Shown here: piece by piece, positions 17,269-25,756 of the stretch | Layout of the letters: each line of letters begins with the position of its first letter | Position numbering within the stretch: the first letter of the stretch is position 1 | Source of the DNA: Geodermatophilus obscurus DSM 43160 | GTDB taxonomy: Bacteria > Actinomycetota > Actinomycetes > Mycobacteriales > Geodermatophilaceae | Direction: 5' to 3' | NCBI RefSeq assembly: GCF_000025345.1 | Contig: NC_013757.1 | Location: 1,178,001 to 1,242,000 of the forward strand | DNA: 64,000 nucleotides | Notes under the pieces: model-generated | Database searches by the model: none | The model's input: only the letters and a program-made list of their open reading frames with translations | Told to the model about the DNA's origin: nothing | Translations under genes and position numbers: made by a program

Positions 17269-18499
17269 GGCGGGCCCGCTCGCGCCAGTCCTCGGGCAGC
17301 AGGTGGTCGAGGACGTCGTCCACGCTCACCGCGCCGACGAGCCGGCCCTGGGCGTCGACCACCGGCGCGGCGACCAGGTTGTAGGTGGCGAAGTAGCGGG
17401 TGACCTCGGCCAGCGGCGCCTCCGGGCGCAGCGGTTCCAGGTCGTCGAGCACCCCGCTGACCAGCGTGGACGGCGGGGTGCGCAGCAGCCGCTGGATGTG
17501 CGCCAGGCCCAGGTAGCGCCCGGTCGGGGTGGCCGACGGCGGCCGGCAGACGTACACCTGGCTGGCCAGCGCCGGGGACAGCTCGGGCTCGCGCACCCGG
17601 GCCAGCGCCTCGGCGATGGTGGCGTCCGGGGTGAGGATCACCGGCTCGCTGGTCATGATCCCGCCGGCGGTGTCCTCGGTGTACTGCAGCAGCTGGCGCA
17701 CCGGCTCGGCCTCGTCGGGCTCCATGAGCTCCAGCAGCCGGTTGCGGTCGACGTTGGACAGCTCGGCCAGCAGGTCCGCCGCGTCGTCGGGGTCCATGAC
17801 CTCCAGGACGTCGGCCGCCCGCTTCTCCTCCAGCGTGCCGAGAATGGTGATCTGGTCGGCCTCGGGCAGCTCGCCGAGCACGTCGGCCAGCCGCTCGTCG
17901 TCGAGGGCCTCGGCGACCTCGTGCCGCCGCTGGATCGGCAGGTCCTGCAGCGCGTGGGCGACGTCGGCGGCGTTGAGCTCGCGGTAGGTGGCGATCAGCG
18001 TCTCGGCGCCCTGCCCGGTCTGCGGCAGGGCCAGCCCGGTCACCTCGTCCCAGGCCAGCTGGTGCAGCTGCCCCCGCCGGCCCAGCCGCCCGGGCTCCTG
18101 CACGGCGAGCCGGGAGAGCACCCAGTCGCCGGTGCGGTTCTGCTCGATGCCGGCGTCGACGACGGTGGCCGGCCGGCCGGACTCCGCGATCTGCACCCGG
18201 CGGTCGAGCAGCTCGCCGAGCACCAGCGTCTCGCCGCGTCGCTGCTCGAAGCGCTTGAGGTTCAGGGTGCCGGTGGAGAGCACGACCGAGCCGGGGTCCA
18301 GCGTGGTCACCCGGCCCATCGGCACGAAGATGCGGCGGCGGGCGACCACCTCGACGACCAGGCCCAGCACGCGCGGCGGCGCCGTCCCCACCCGCAGCGC
18401 CACGACCACGTCGCGGACCTTGCCGACGCGGTCGCCGTTGGGGTCGAAGACGGGCAGCCCGGCGAGCCGGGAGACGTACGCCCTGGTCGCCGTGGTCAC
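17261..18499 (-). CDS. PRC-barrel / MgtE-N / CBS domain protein
   Basis: About 412 aa. An N-terminal PRC-barrel-like region (VSRLAGLPVFDPNGDRVGKV) precedes an MgtE N-terminal superhelical domain (residues about 195-270, with ADVLGELPEADQITIL and DDAADLLAEL). A CBS pair follows (from TAGGIMTSEPVILTPDATI). It lacks the membrane channel domain of a true MgtE Mg2+ transporter, so it is better seen as a cytoplasmic sensor/regulator of that type (like Rv1232c). The GTG at 18499 with a strong GAGGAGG upstream fixes the start. Confidence 0.88.
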   Translation of the reverse strand: MTTATRAYVSRLAGLPVFDPNGDRVGKVRDVVVALRVGTAPPRVLGLVVEVVARRRIFVPMGRVTTLDPGSVVLSTGTLNLKRFEQRRGETLVLGELLDRRVQIAESGRPATVVDAGIEQNRTGDWVLSRLAVQEPGRLGRRGQLHQLAWDEVTGLALPQTGQGAETLIATYRELNAADVAHALQDLPIQRRHEVAEALDDERLADVLGELPEADQITILGTLEEKRAADVLEVMDPDDAADLLAELSNVDRNRLLELMEPDEAEPVRQLLQYTEDTAGGIMTSEPVILTPDATIAEALARVREPELSPALASQVYVCRPPSATPTGRYLGLAHIQRLLRTPPSTLVSGVLDDLEPLRPEAPLAEVTRYFATYNLVAAPVVDAQGRLVGAVSVDDVLDHLLPEDWRERARRG

Positions 18500-18599
18500 G
18501 AGTCCTCCTCGCTGGCGCTCGTCGTCCCCGTGCCGGGGTGCTGTGCCCATGCGTGACCTCGCCAGCTCGGTCACCGAGCAGCGAGGCTACCGTCGAGCC

Positions 18600-19469
18600 G
18601 TGGCCGCCCCCGGAGAGCTGGACTACGAGGTCGTCGACGTCTTCGCGCCGCGCGCCTTCGCCGGCAACCCGCTGGCCGTGGTCTTCGACGCCGACGACCT
18701 CTCCACCGACCAGTGCCAGGCGCTGGCCGACGAGTTCCACCTGTCGGAGACGTCGTTCCTGTCCGCTCCGACCGAGCCGGGTGCTTCCTACCGGGTGCGC
18801 ATCTTCACCCCCTACGCCGAGCTGCCCTTCGCCGGGCACCCGAGCGTGGGCGCGGCGCACACGCTCGTGCGCGCCGGCCGGCTGCCCGCCGGCACGCTGC
18901 GCCAGGAGTGCGGTGCCGGCGTCCTCGACGTGGTGGTCGACGACGACGGCGCGACGCTGTCCGGTGGCCGCCCCACCCTCGAGGACGGCCCCGACCCGGC
19001 CGCGCTGGCCGAGGCGCTGGGGCTCTCGGCCGCCGACGCCGTCGGACTGCCCGCGCACGTCGCCGGCTGCGGCCTGCCGTTCGCCTTCCTCGCCGTCCGC
19101 CCGGAGGTGGTGGACGACGCCGCGCCGGTCCCCGCGCTGCTCGGTGGGCACGGCGTGGGGGAGGGCGTCTCGGTGCTGTCCTGGGACGGCGCGACCGCCG
19201 CCGCCCGCGCCCGGGTGTTCGCCGCCGACCTGGCCTGGGGCGAGGACCCGGCGACCGGCTCGGCGGCGCTCGGCACCGGCGTCTGGCTGGTCGCCGCCGG
19301 GCTGCTCGCGCCGGAGGGGACGTCGTCCTACGCCGTGCACCAGGGCGAGGCGATGGGCCGGCCCTCGCTGCTCTCCTGCACGGTGACCGCCTCCGGTGGC
19401 CGCGCGGTCGCGGCCACGGTCCGCGGCGCAGTGGTCCCGGTCGCGCGCGGCCGCATCCGGGTGCCTTGA
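18600..19469 (+). CDS. PhzF-family isomerase
   Basis: About 289 aa with the two-lobed PhzF fold signatures: VVDVFAPRAFAGNPLAVV near the N-terminus, SETSFL with the catalytic glutamate, RIFTPYAELPFAGHPSVG, and the second-lobe EDPATGSAALG. The family catalyses proton transfers such as in phenazine synthesis; the substrate here is unknown. An alternative ATG at 18549 would add 17 residues. The gene is divergent from the CBS/MgtE-like gene. Confidence 0.88.
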   Translation: MAAPGELDYEVVDVFAPRAFAGNPLAVVFDADDLSTDQCQALADEFHLSETSFLSAPTEPGASYRVRIFTPYAELPFAGHPSVGAAHTLVRAGRLPAGTLRQECGAGVLDVVVDDDGATLSGGRPTLEDGPDPAALAEALGLSAADAVGLPAHVAGCGLPFAFLAVRPEVVDDAAPVPALLGGHGVGEGVSVLSWDGATAAARARVFAADLAWGEDPATGSAALGTGVWLVAAGLLAPEGTSSYAVHQGEAMGRPSLLSCTVTASGGRAVAATVRGAVVPVARGRIRVP

Positions 19470-19583
19470 GAAAGGACCCCCTTGCCCCCCGCCACTCGGG
19501 GAAGGACCCCGTCCTCCCCACCCCTCGCAGGCTCGGGGCGGGACCCGGGACGGGGCCGGGGTCCCTGCAGGAGGGCCGTGGGG
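19470..19583. repeat. Composite GC-rich intergenic repeat, copy 6
   Basis: Reverse orientation: GGACCCCCTTGCCCCCC module, GGACCCCGTCCTCCCC arm, CCCTCGCAGGCTCGGGGC core, CCCGGGACGGGGCC arm, then GTCCCTGCAGGAGGGCC. It starts directly after the PhzF stop. Confidence 0.75.
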
Positions 19584-19597
19584 CCGGGGCCTGGGCG

Positions 19598-20491
19598 GTG
19601 CACCGGCCCGGTGGGCGGGACGTCGCGATCATGGCCGTCGCCGTCGTCGGCGTCTCGCTGTCGGCGCCGCTGACCACGATGCTGGCCGCGCCGATGCTCG
19701 CGCTCGCGTTCTGGCGCAACCTCGGCGGCGCGGCGGTCCTGCTGCCGGTGCTGCTCGTGCGCGAGCGCCGGGTCCTCGCCGGGTTGCGACCGCGTGACCT
19801 GACCAGCTCCGTCGTCGCCGGCCTCTTCCTCGCCGCGCACTTCGCCGCGTGGCTGCCCAGCCTGTCGATGACGACGGTCGCCGCCTCCACCGCGTTGGTG
19901 ACCACCACCCCGATCTGGACGGCGCTGGCCGCGCGGGTCAGCGGGGTGCGGCTGCCCGCCGCGACCTGGTGGGGGCTGGTGCTGGCGGTGCTCGGCGTCG
20001 CGCTGATCGCCGGGGTGGACGTCACGGTGAGCCTGCGCGCCCTGGCCGGGGACGGGCTGGCGCTGCTCGGCGCGCTCTGCGCCGGCGGGTACGTGCTGGC
20101 CGGGGCGCGGGCGCGGCAGCGGCTGTCGACCTCGGCGTACGCGGTGGTCTGCTACTCGGTGTGCGCCGCGGTCGTCGCCGTCGCCGCCGTCGTGGTCGGC
20201 GACCCGCTCGTCGGCTTCACCGCGCGGGACTGGGTGCTCATCGCCGCCATCACCGTCTGCGCCCAGCTGCTCGGGCACACGCTGTTCAACCTGGTGCTCT
20301 CCTCGGTCGGCCCGACGATGGTGAGCCTGGTGATCCTGCTGGAGGTGCCTGGCGCCCTGCTGTTCGCGCTGGTGCTGCTGCAGCAGGTGCCCCCGCTGCT
20401 GGCCCTGCCCGGGGTGGCCCTGGTGGTCGTCGGTGTCGGCCTGGTCGTCCGGGCCAGCCGCCCGGCGGGTCTGGCCGAGCCCGGCACCTGA
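19598..20491 (+). CDS. EamA-family (DMT) transporter
   Basis: A protein of about 297 aa with ten predicted TM segments in two EamA halves. Recognisable parts are LAAPMLALAFWRNLGGAAVL, the TALVTTTPIWTALAARV segment, and the second-half GHTLFNLVLSSVGPTMVSL. It probably exports small metabolites or amino acids. The GTG at 19598 is used because the first helix begins around DVAIMAVAVVG; ATG 19631 would cut into it. The composite repeat lies directly upstream. Confidence 0.85.
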   Translation: MHRPGGRDVAIMAVAVVGVSLSAPLTTMLAAPMLALAFWRNLGGAAVLLPVLLVRERRVLAGLRPRDLTSSVVAGLFLAAHFAAWLPSLSMTTVAASTALVTTTPIWTALAARVSGVRLPAATWWGLVLAVLGVALIAGVDVTVSLRALAGDGLALLGALCAGGYVLAGARARQRLSTSAYAVVCYSVCAAVVAVAAVVVGDPLVGFTARDWVLIAAITVCAQLLGHTLFNLVLSSVGPTMVSLVILLEVPGALLFALVLLQQVPPLLALPGVALVVVGVGLVVRASRPAGLAEPGT

Positions 20492-20551
20492 GGGCCCGCG
20501 CAGGCCGTCGCTACCCTCCGGTGGACCCGATCCCGATCAAGCGGAGGCACC

Positions 20552-21505
20552 GTGGCCGAGCTCCGATCCCGCCGTTCCAACCTGGCCGTCCCGGGCAGCA
20601 ACCCCCGGTTCCTGGAGAAGGCCAAGGGCCTGGCCGCCGACCAGGTGTTCCTCGACCTGGAGGACGCGTGCGCCCCGCTGGCCAAGCCCGGTGCCCGCAA
20701 GAACATCGTCGCGGCGCTGAACGAGGGCGGCTGGGGCGACAAGATCCGCACCGTCCGGGTCAACGACTGGACGACGGAGTGGACCTTCCAGGACGTGATC
20801 GAGGTCGTCGGCGGTGCCGGCGCCGACCTCGACTGCATCATGCTGCCGAAGGTCCAGGACGCCGCTCAGGTGCAGGCGCTGGACATGCTGCTGACCCAGC
20901 TGGAGAAGGCCAACGGCCTGGAGGTCGGCCGGATCGGCATCGAGGCGCAGATCGAGACCGCGCAGGGGCTCATCAACGTCAACCAGATCGCGTTCGCCAG
21001 CCCGCGGATCGAGACCATCATCTTCGGCCCGGCCGACTTCATGGCCAGCATCAACATGAAGTCACTCGTGGTCGGCGCCCTGCACCCCGACTACGCCGGG
21101 GACCCCTTCCACTACATCCTCATGCAGATCCTCATGGCCGCCCGCGCCCGCGGTGTGCAGGCCATCGACGGCCCGTTCCTGCAGGTGCGCGACGTCGAGG
21201 CGTTCCGCGAGGTGGCCAAGCGGTCGGCCGTCCTCGGGTTCGACGGCAAGTGGGTGCTGCACCCGGGCCAGGTCGACGCGGCGAACGAGATCTACTCGCC
21301 GTCCCAGGAGGACTACGACCACGCCGAGCTCATCCTCGACGCCTACGACTGGGCGACCTCGGAGGCCGGCGGCAAGAAGGGCTCGGCGATGCTCGGCGAC
21401 GAGATGATCGACGAGGCCAGCCGCAAGATGGCGCTGGTCATCGCCGGCAAGGGCCGGGCCGCCGGCATGCAGCGCACCTCGACCTTCACCCCTCCTGAGT
21501 CCTGA
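20552..21505 (+). CDS. HpcH/HpaI aldolase - malyl-CoA/citramalyl-CoA lyase-like
   Basis: A 317-aa CoA-ester lyase. It has RSNLAVPGSNPRFLEKA, the acidic metal-binding DQVFLDLEDA, CIMLPKV, IEAQIETAQGLIN with the metal-binding glutamate, and FGPADFMASI. These enzymes cleave or condense malyl-CoA-type thioesters with Mg2+. The family includes (S)-malyl-CoA and beta-methylmalyl-CoA lyases and CitE-like proteins; the exact substrate cannot be told. An acyl-CoA dehydrogenase follows downstream, so a shared CoA pathway is possible. A perfect 17-bp hairpin terminates it. Confidence 0.85.
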   Translation: MAELRSRRSNLAVPGSNPRFLEKAKGLAADQVFLDLEDACAPLAKPGARKNIVAALNEGGWGDKIRTVRVNDWTTEWTFQDVIEVVGGAGADLDCIMLPKVQDAAQVQALDMLLTQLEKANGLEVGRIGIEAQIETAQGLINVNQIAFASPRIETIIFGPADFMASINMKSLVVGALHPDYAGDPFHYILMQILMAARARGVQAIDGPFLQVRDVEAFREVAKRSAVLGFDGKWVLHPGQVDAANEIYSPSQEDYDHAELILDAYDWATSEAGGKKGSAMLGDEMIDEASRKMALVIAGKGRAAGMQRTSTFTPPES

Positions 21506-21512
21506 GCCCGGT

Positions 21513-21557
21513 ACGACGACGGCCCGCCCCGAGAGCACCCGGGCGGGCCGTCGTCGT
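21513..21557. terminator. 17-bp perfect hairpin terminator
   Basis: Positions 21513-21529 (ACGACGACGGCCCGCCC) pair perfectly with 21541-21557 across an 11-nt loop. It begins 8 bp after the lyase stop and ends 12 bp before the convergent DUF4190 gene's stop, so it can serve both. Confidence 0.85.
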
Positions 21558-21568
21558 GTGCGGCGCGA

Positions 21569-22096
21569 CTACGGCGCGAAGGCGCCCGACGAGCCGGCCG
21601 CGGCCAGCGCGAGGAAGAAGAACAGGAAGGCCAGCACGGCCAGCGCGGTGCCGATGCCGCCGATGATGATCCCGGCCAGTGCCAGACCGTCGCCCTGCTC
21701 GTGGGTCTGCCGGATCTGCCGGCGGGCCACGATGCCGAGCACCAGCCCGACCGGGCTGAACACGAAGGCCATCACCAGCGCCAGGATCGCCAGGGTGTTG
21801 GTCGGCCTCGGGTAGCCGTAGCCGGGCGGCGGGCCGTAGCCGGGCGGGCCGTACCCCGGCTGGCTCCACGCGGTCTGGCCGTAGCCGGGCGGCGGGCCGT
21901 ACGCCGGCTGGCCGCCGTACCCCGGCGGGGGACCGTAGCCGGGCTGGGTGCCGTACCCCTCCTGACCGCCGGCGGAGGTGGACCCCTGCGTGCCGTAGGA
22001 GTGCAGCGGCGGGTGCCCGGGCTGCCGCTGGCCCTCGACGCCCGCGGGTGGCTGTGCGGAGTCGGGGGCACCGCGGTGGGGCTCGTCCTGCGTCAT
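21569..22096 (-). CDS. DUF4190 membrane protein with GYGPP repeats
   Basis: A 175-aa protein. Residues about 30-95 are a low-complexity tract of repeated GYGPPPGYG-type units, rich in Gly, Tyr, Pro and Gln. The C-terminal part is a two-TM DUF4190 domain (LAILALVMAFVFSPVGLVLG, LALAGIIIGGIGTALAVLAF). Such proteins are common, uncharacterised actinobacterial membrane proteins; the disordered tail may mediate interactions. It is monocistronic and convergent with the lyase. Confidence 0.85.
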   Translation of the reverse strand: MTQDEPHRGAPDSAQPPAGVEGQRQPGHPPLHSYGTQGSTSAGGQEGYGTQPGYGPPPGYGGQPAYGPPPGYGQTAWSQPGYGPPGYGPPPGYGYPRPTNTLAILALVMAFVFSPVGLVLGIVARRQIRQTHEQGDGLALAGIIIGGIGTALAVLAFLFFFLALAAAGSSGAFAP

Positions 22097-22243
22097 CGTC
22101 GTCCTCCCACGGTCGGCGGGTCCTCGTGCGGAACGCTAGACGCGCCGGGCCCCGGGGAGTGACCAGGCGCACGCGGACGGCGTCCTGCGGTGGCCCATAC
22201 TCACCGGTAACCCGGACACCGGAGTCCCCGGAGGAGCGACGCG

Positions 22244-23443
22244 ATGACCCGTCTGGCGCAGACCGCCGACCTGACCGACATCCAGCAGGAGATCCTGTCG
22301 ACGGTCAGGACCTTCGTCGACAAGGAGATCATCCCGCACGCGCAGGAGCTCGAGCACGCCGACGAGTACCCGCAGGAGATCGTCGACGGGCTCAAGGAGC
22401 TGGGCATCTTCGGGCTGACGATCCCGGAGGAGTTCGGCGGTCTCGGTGAGTCGCTGCTGACCTACGCGCTGGTGGTCGAGGAGATCGCCCGCGGCTGGAT
22501 GAGCGTCTCCGGCGTCATCAACACCCACTTCATCGTCGCCTACATGGTGATGCAGCACGGCACCCAGGAGCAGCGCGACCGGCTGCTGCCGCGCATGGCC
22601 ACGGGCGAGGTGCGCGGGGCGTTCTCGATGTCCGAACCGGGGCTGGGCTCCGACGTCGCCGGCATTCGCACCAGGGCGGTCCGGCAGGCCGACGGCGACT
22701 ACGTCATCGACGGCCAGAAGATGTGGCTGACCAACGGCGGCAGCTCCACCCTCGTCGCCGCGCTGGTGCGCACCGACGAGGGTGCGGAGAAGGCCCACCA
22801 GAACCTGACGACGTTCCTGGTCGAGAAGCCGGCCGGTTTCGGCGAGGTCGTCCCCGGCATCACCATCCCCGGCAAGATCGACAAGATGGGCTACAAGGGC
22901 GTGGACACCACCGAGCTGGTGTTCGACGGCTACCGGGCCGAGGCCTCCGACGTCCTCGGCGGCGTCCCCGGCCGGGGCTTCGCCCAGATGATGGACGGCG
23001 TCGAGGTCGGGCGGGTCAACGTCGCCGCGCGCGCGTGCGGCATCTCCATCCGCGCCTTCGAGCTGGCCATCGCCTACGCCCAGCAGCGGGAGACCTTCGG
23101 CAAGCCGATCGCCCAGCACCAGGCGATCGCGTTCCAGCTGGCCGAGATGGCGACCAAGGTCGAGGCCGCGCACGCGATGATGGTCAAGGCCGCGCGGCTC
23201 AAGGACGCCGGCAAGCGCAACGACGTCGAGGCCGGCATGGCCAAGCTGCTGGCCAGCGAGTACTGCGCCGAGGTGACCACCCAGTCCTTCCGGATCCACG
23301 GCGGCTACGGCTACTCCAAGGAGTACGAGATCGAGCGACTCATGCGCGAGGCGCCGTTCCTGCTCATCGGCGAGGGCACCAGTGAGATCCAGAAGACGAT
23401 CATCAGCCGGGGCCTGCTCAAGGAGTACGCGCTCAAGCGCTGA
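22244..23443 (+). CDS. Acyl-CoA dehydrogenase
   Basis: A 399-aa flavoprotein. The N-terminal helical domain is followed by the FAD-binding signatures AFSMSEPGLGSDVAGI and MWLTNGG, a C-terminal helical domain with QQRETFGKPIAQHQAI, and the catalytic base in LIGEGTSEIQ. It oxidises an acyl-CoA to the 2,3-enoyl-CoA, passing electrons to ETF. The short/branched-chain class is likely from length and motifs; the substrate is unknown. Confidence 0.9.
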   Translation: MTRLAQTADLTDIQQEILSTVRTFVDKEIIPHAQELEHADEYPQEIVDGLKELGIFGLTIPEEFGGLGESLLTYALVVEEIARGWMSVSGVINTHFIVAYMVMQHGTQEQRDRLLPRMATGEVRGAFSMSEPGLGSDVAGIRTRAVRQADGDYVIDGQKMWLTNGGSSTLVAALVRTDEGAEKAHQNLTTFLVEKPAGFGEVVPGITIPGKIDKMGYKGVDTTELVFDGYRAEASDVLGGVPGRGFAQMMDGVEVGRVNVAARACGISIRAFELAIAYAQQRETFGKPIAQHQAIAFQLAEMATKVEAAHAMMVKAARLKDAGKRNDVEAGMAKLLASEYCAEVTTQSFRIHGGYGYSKEYEIERLMREAPFLLIGEGTSEIQKTIISRGLLKEYALKR

Positions 23444-23445
23444 AG

Positions 23446-23500
23446 AAGATCCCCCTGCCCCCCACTCGCAGGTCCGCGGCGGGACCCGGCAGGGGGTCTG
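23446..23500. repeat. Composite GC-rich intergenic repeat, partial copy 7
   Basis: A shortened reverse-oriented copy: GATCCCCCTGCCCCCC, ACTCGCAGGTCCGCGGCGGGACCCGG and CAGGGGGTC. It starts right after the acyl-CoA dehydrogenase stop. Confidence 0.55.
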
Positions 23501-23510
23501 ATCAGCCGGC

Positions 23511-23560
23511 GCCGGAGGTCGTGCTCTGCCCACCACCGTGGGCAGAGCACGACCTCCGGC
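23511..23560. terminator. 23-bp perfect hairpin between convergent genes
   Basis: Positions 23511-23533 pair without mismatch with 23538-23560 around a CACC loop. The stem starts GCCGGAGGTCGTGC. It lies between the acyl-CoA dehydrogenase (+) and DUF4230 (-) genes and should terminate both. Confidence 0.88.
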
Positions 23561-23569
23561 GAGGAGACC

Positions 23570-24271
23570 TCAGCCGTCGCCGTCGGCCGGCTCGTCGAAG
23601 GTGACCTCGACCTGCTGGACGCCGAGGGAGCGGGCCAGGCCGGTCAGCATGTCCCGGGTGTTGGCCTCGGCGCGCTCGCGCAGGTCGCTCCGCGTGGCCG
23701 CGGCGGCCAGCCGGTCCTCGGCCAGCGCGTACAGCTCGCTGTCGTCGACCGGGTTGTCCTCGAGCGCGTCGCCGACCCGCTGGAGCAGCCCGCGGTCGCG
23801 GTCCAGGACGCGGCTCTGCGCCGGGTCGATGCGCACCTCGCCCAGCTGCGGGGCGGGCAGCGCGATGGTCGCCGACGTGCCGTCGGGGGAGAGGGTGACC
23901 CGGCCGGCGTCCAGCCCCTCGAGGTCGACGTAGGCGTCGGCGGTGCCGGTGGCCAGGAAGCTGACCTGCTCGCCGCTGATCACCGACGGCACGTACCGGG
24001 TGTCCACCTCGCGGTCGACGACGACCTGGAAGGTGCCGGTCGCGGCGTGGTACTCCGACAGGTCCTCCAGCGCCAGCAGCAGCGGAGGGGTGCTGCGGTC
24101 GACGACGTCCTGACCGAGGGGGTTGTCGGGCAGCCAGTCGGCCACCTGGAAGCCGGCGGGCACCAGCAGCGCCAGGCCGATCCCCGCGGCCACCAGCTTG
24201 GGCCGCAGGCGACGCCGTCGACGCGGGGCCGGGTCCAGGGAGACGGGGCGGGACGGCAGCAGCGTGGGCAT
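23570..24271 (-). CDS. DUF4230 domain protein
   Basis: A 233-aa protein. After a basic N-terminus (RRRRRLRPK) a single hydrophobic anchor (LVAAGIGLALLVPAGFQVA, residues about 26-44) leads to an extracytoplasmic domain with the DUF4230 pattern (YHAATGTFQVVVDRE, VPSVISGEQVSFLATGTADA). It is probably a secreted or membrane-anchored protein of unknown role. It is divergent from the MDR oxidoreductase gene. Confidence 0.82.
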   Translation of the reverse strand: MPTLLPSRPVSLDPAPRRRRRLRPKLVAAGIGLALLVPAGFQVADWLPDNPLGQDVVDRSTPPLLLALEDLSEYHAATGTFQVVVDREVDTRYVPSVISGEQVSFLATGTADAYVDLEGLDAGRVTLSPDGTSATIALPAPQLGEVRIDPAQSRVLDRDRGLLQRVGDALEDNPVDDSELYALAEDRLAAAATRSDLRERAEANTRDMLTGLARSLGVQQVEVTFDEPADGDG

Positions 24272-24402
24272 GCTCGGCCTCTCGGGTCGGGGGCGGGCGT
24301 GCGGTGGCTCACCCGTTCAGCGACGTTCCCGCGGCTCCCATTCCCGACACGCCGGGCCCACCCGCGGGAACAGGGCCGGCCGGCGTCGGCGAGGCTTCGG
24401 GC

Positions 24403-25341
24403 ATGAGAGCTGTCGGGGTGACCGAGTTCGGTGGGCCGGAGGCCCTGCACGTCGTCGACGTCCCGCCCGAGCCGCTGGGGCCGGGCCAGGTGCGGGTACG
24501 GGTGACCGCGGCGGCGGTCAGCCCCACCGACACCCACCTGCGCGAGGGCGCCTACGCCGGGCGCGACCCGGTGCAGGAGTTCCCGTACGTGCCCGGGATG
24601 GACGCCGCCGGCGTGCTCGCCGAGATCGGCCCGGGCACCGACACCGACCTGCAGGTCGGCGACCGGGTGATGGCGATCGTGGTGCCCACCGGCGCGCACG
24701 GCGCCTACCGGGAGGACCTGGTCCTGCCGGCCGGCTCGGTGACCCGCGCGCCGGCGGGCAGCACCGACGCCGAGGCCTCGACCCTGCCGATGAACGGGCT
24801 CACCGCGCGGCTGGCGCTGGACCTCATGGGGCTGCAGCCCGGCCAGGTGCTGGCGGTGACGGGCGCGGCGGGGGCGTTCGGCGGCTACGTCGTCCAGCTG
24901 GGCAGGGCGGACGGGCTGACCGTGGTCGCCGACGCGTCGGAGGCCGACGAGCAGCTGGTCCGGGACCTGGGTGCCGACGTCGTCGTCCGGCGCGGGGACG
25001 ACGTCGCCGACCGCATCCGCGCGGAGTTCCCCGACGGCGTCGACGGGCTGGCCGACGGCTCGGTGCAGGACGCGGCCGTGCTGCCGGCCGTGCGGGACGG
25101 CGGGGCGGTGGCGACCGTGCGCGGCTACCGGGGGGACGGCTCGGGCCGGGTCCGGGTGCACCCGACGCTGGTGCGCCGGGTGGCCGAGGACCGGGTGGCG
25201 CTCGACCGGCTGCGGGAGCAGGCCGAGCAGGGCGTGCTGACCCTCCGCGTGGCCCGCACCCTGCCCGCCGAGGACGCCGCCGAGGCGCACCGGCTGCTGG
25301 CGCGCGGCGGCGTCCGCGGGCGGCTGGTGCTCACCTTCTGA
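24403..25341 (+). CDS. Zinc-free MDR oxidoreductase (quinone reductase-like)
   Basis: A 312-aa medium-chain reductase. The GroES-like N-terminal domain ([43 protein letters not shown]) is followed by a Rossmann domain with [15 protein letters not shown]. The zinc-ligand cysteines of alcohol dehydrogenases are absent, so it is probably an NADPH:quinone or enoyl reductase. The ATG at 24403 gives the canonical N-terminus; the open frame extends upstream without domain support. Confidence 0.88.
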   Translation: MRAVGVTEFGGPEALHVVDVPPEPLGPGQVRVRVTAAAVSPTDTHLREGAYAGRDPVQEFPYVPGMDAAGVLAEIGPGTDTDLQVGDRVMAIVVPTGAHGAYREDLVLPAGSVTRAPAGSTDAEASTLPMNGLTARLALDLMGLQPGQVLAVTGAAGAFGGYVVQLGRADGLTVVADASEADEQLVRDLGADVVVRRGDDVADRIRAEFPDGVDGLADGSVQDAAVLPAVRDGGAVATVRGYRGDGSGRVRVHPTLVRRVAEDRVALDRLREQAEQGVLTLRVARTLPAEDAAEAHRLLARGGVRGRLVLTF

Positions 25342-25435
25342 GGCCGGGCCCCGCGGTGGCGGGAGGTCGTCCGGTCCTGACAGGGTGAGGGGGTCCCGGG
25401 CAGCGGAGCCCGGCGTGGTGCGGAGGTGTGGTGCG

Positions 25436-25756
25436 ATGGTGCACAGACTCGTCGTCAGCTACGGGCAGCCCGACGACCCGGCGGCGTTCGACGCGTACTA
25501 CCGCGACACGCACACCCCGCTCGCCACGAGGATGCCCGGCCTGCTCCGGCTGACCACCGGCTCCCCGCAGACGCTGGACCCGACGCAGCTCGCGCCCTAC
25601 CTGGTGGCGGAGCTGGACTTCGAGTCCGAGCAGGCGATGGGTGCGGCGTTCGCGTCCGAGGAGGGGAAGGCTGCGGCCGGTGACGTCGCCCGGTTCGCCA
25701 CCGGCGGCGCGACCATGACGCACTACGAGCTGAACGAGGTGCACGCTCCCCGGTGA
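25436..25756 (+). CDS. EthD-family protein
   Basis: A 106-aa ferredoxin-like alpha-beta-barrel protein with the EthD pattern (FDAYYRDTHTPLATRMPGL). GGAGG lies upstream of the ATG at 25436. It overlaps the acetolactate-synthase-like gene by 4 bp, so the two are probably translated together. EthD-like proteins often accompany degradation enzymes; no activity can be assigned. Confidence 0.85.
   Translation: MVHRLVVSYGQPDDPAAFDAYYRDTHTPLATRMPGLLRLTTGSPQTLDPTQLAPYLVAELDFESEQAMGAAFASEEGKAAAGDVARFATGGATMTHYELNEVHAPR

Noticed and set aside
17261-18499. True MgtE magnesium channel
   Set aside because: The MgtE-N and CBS domains are present, but the five-TM channel domain is missing, so it cannot be a transporter by itself.
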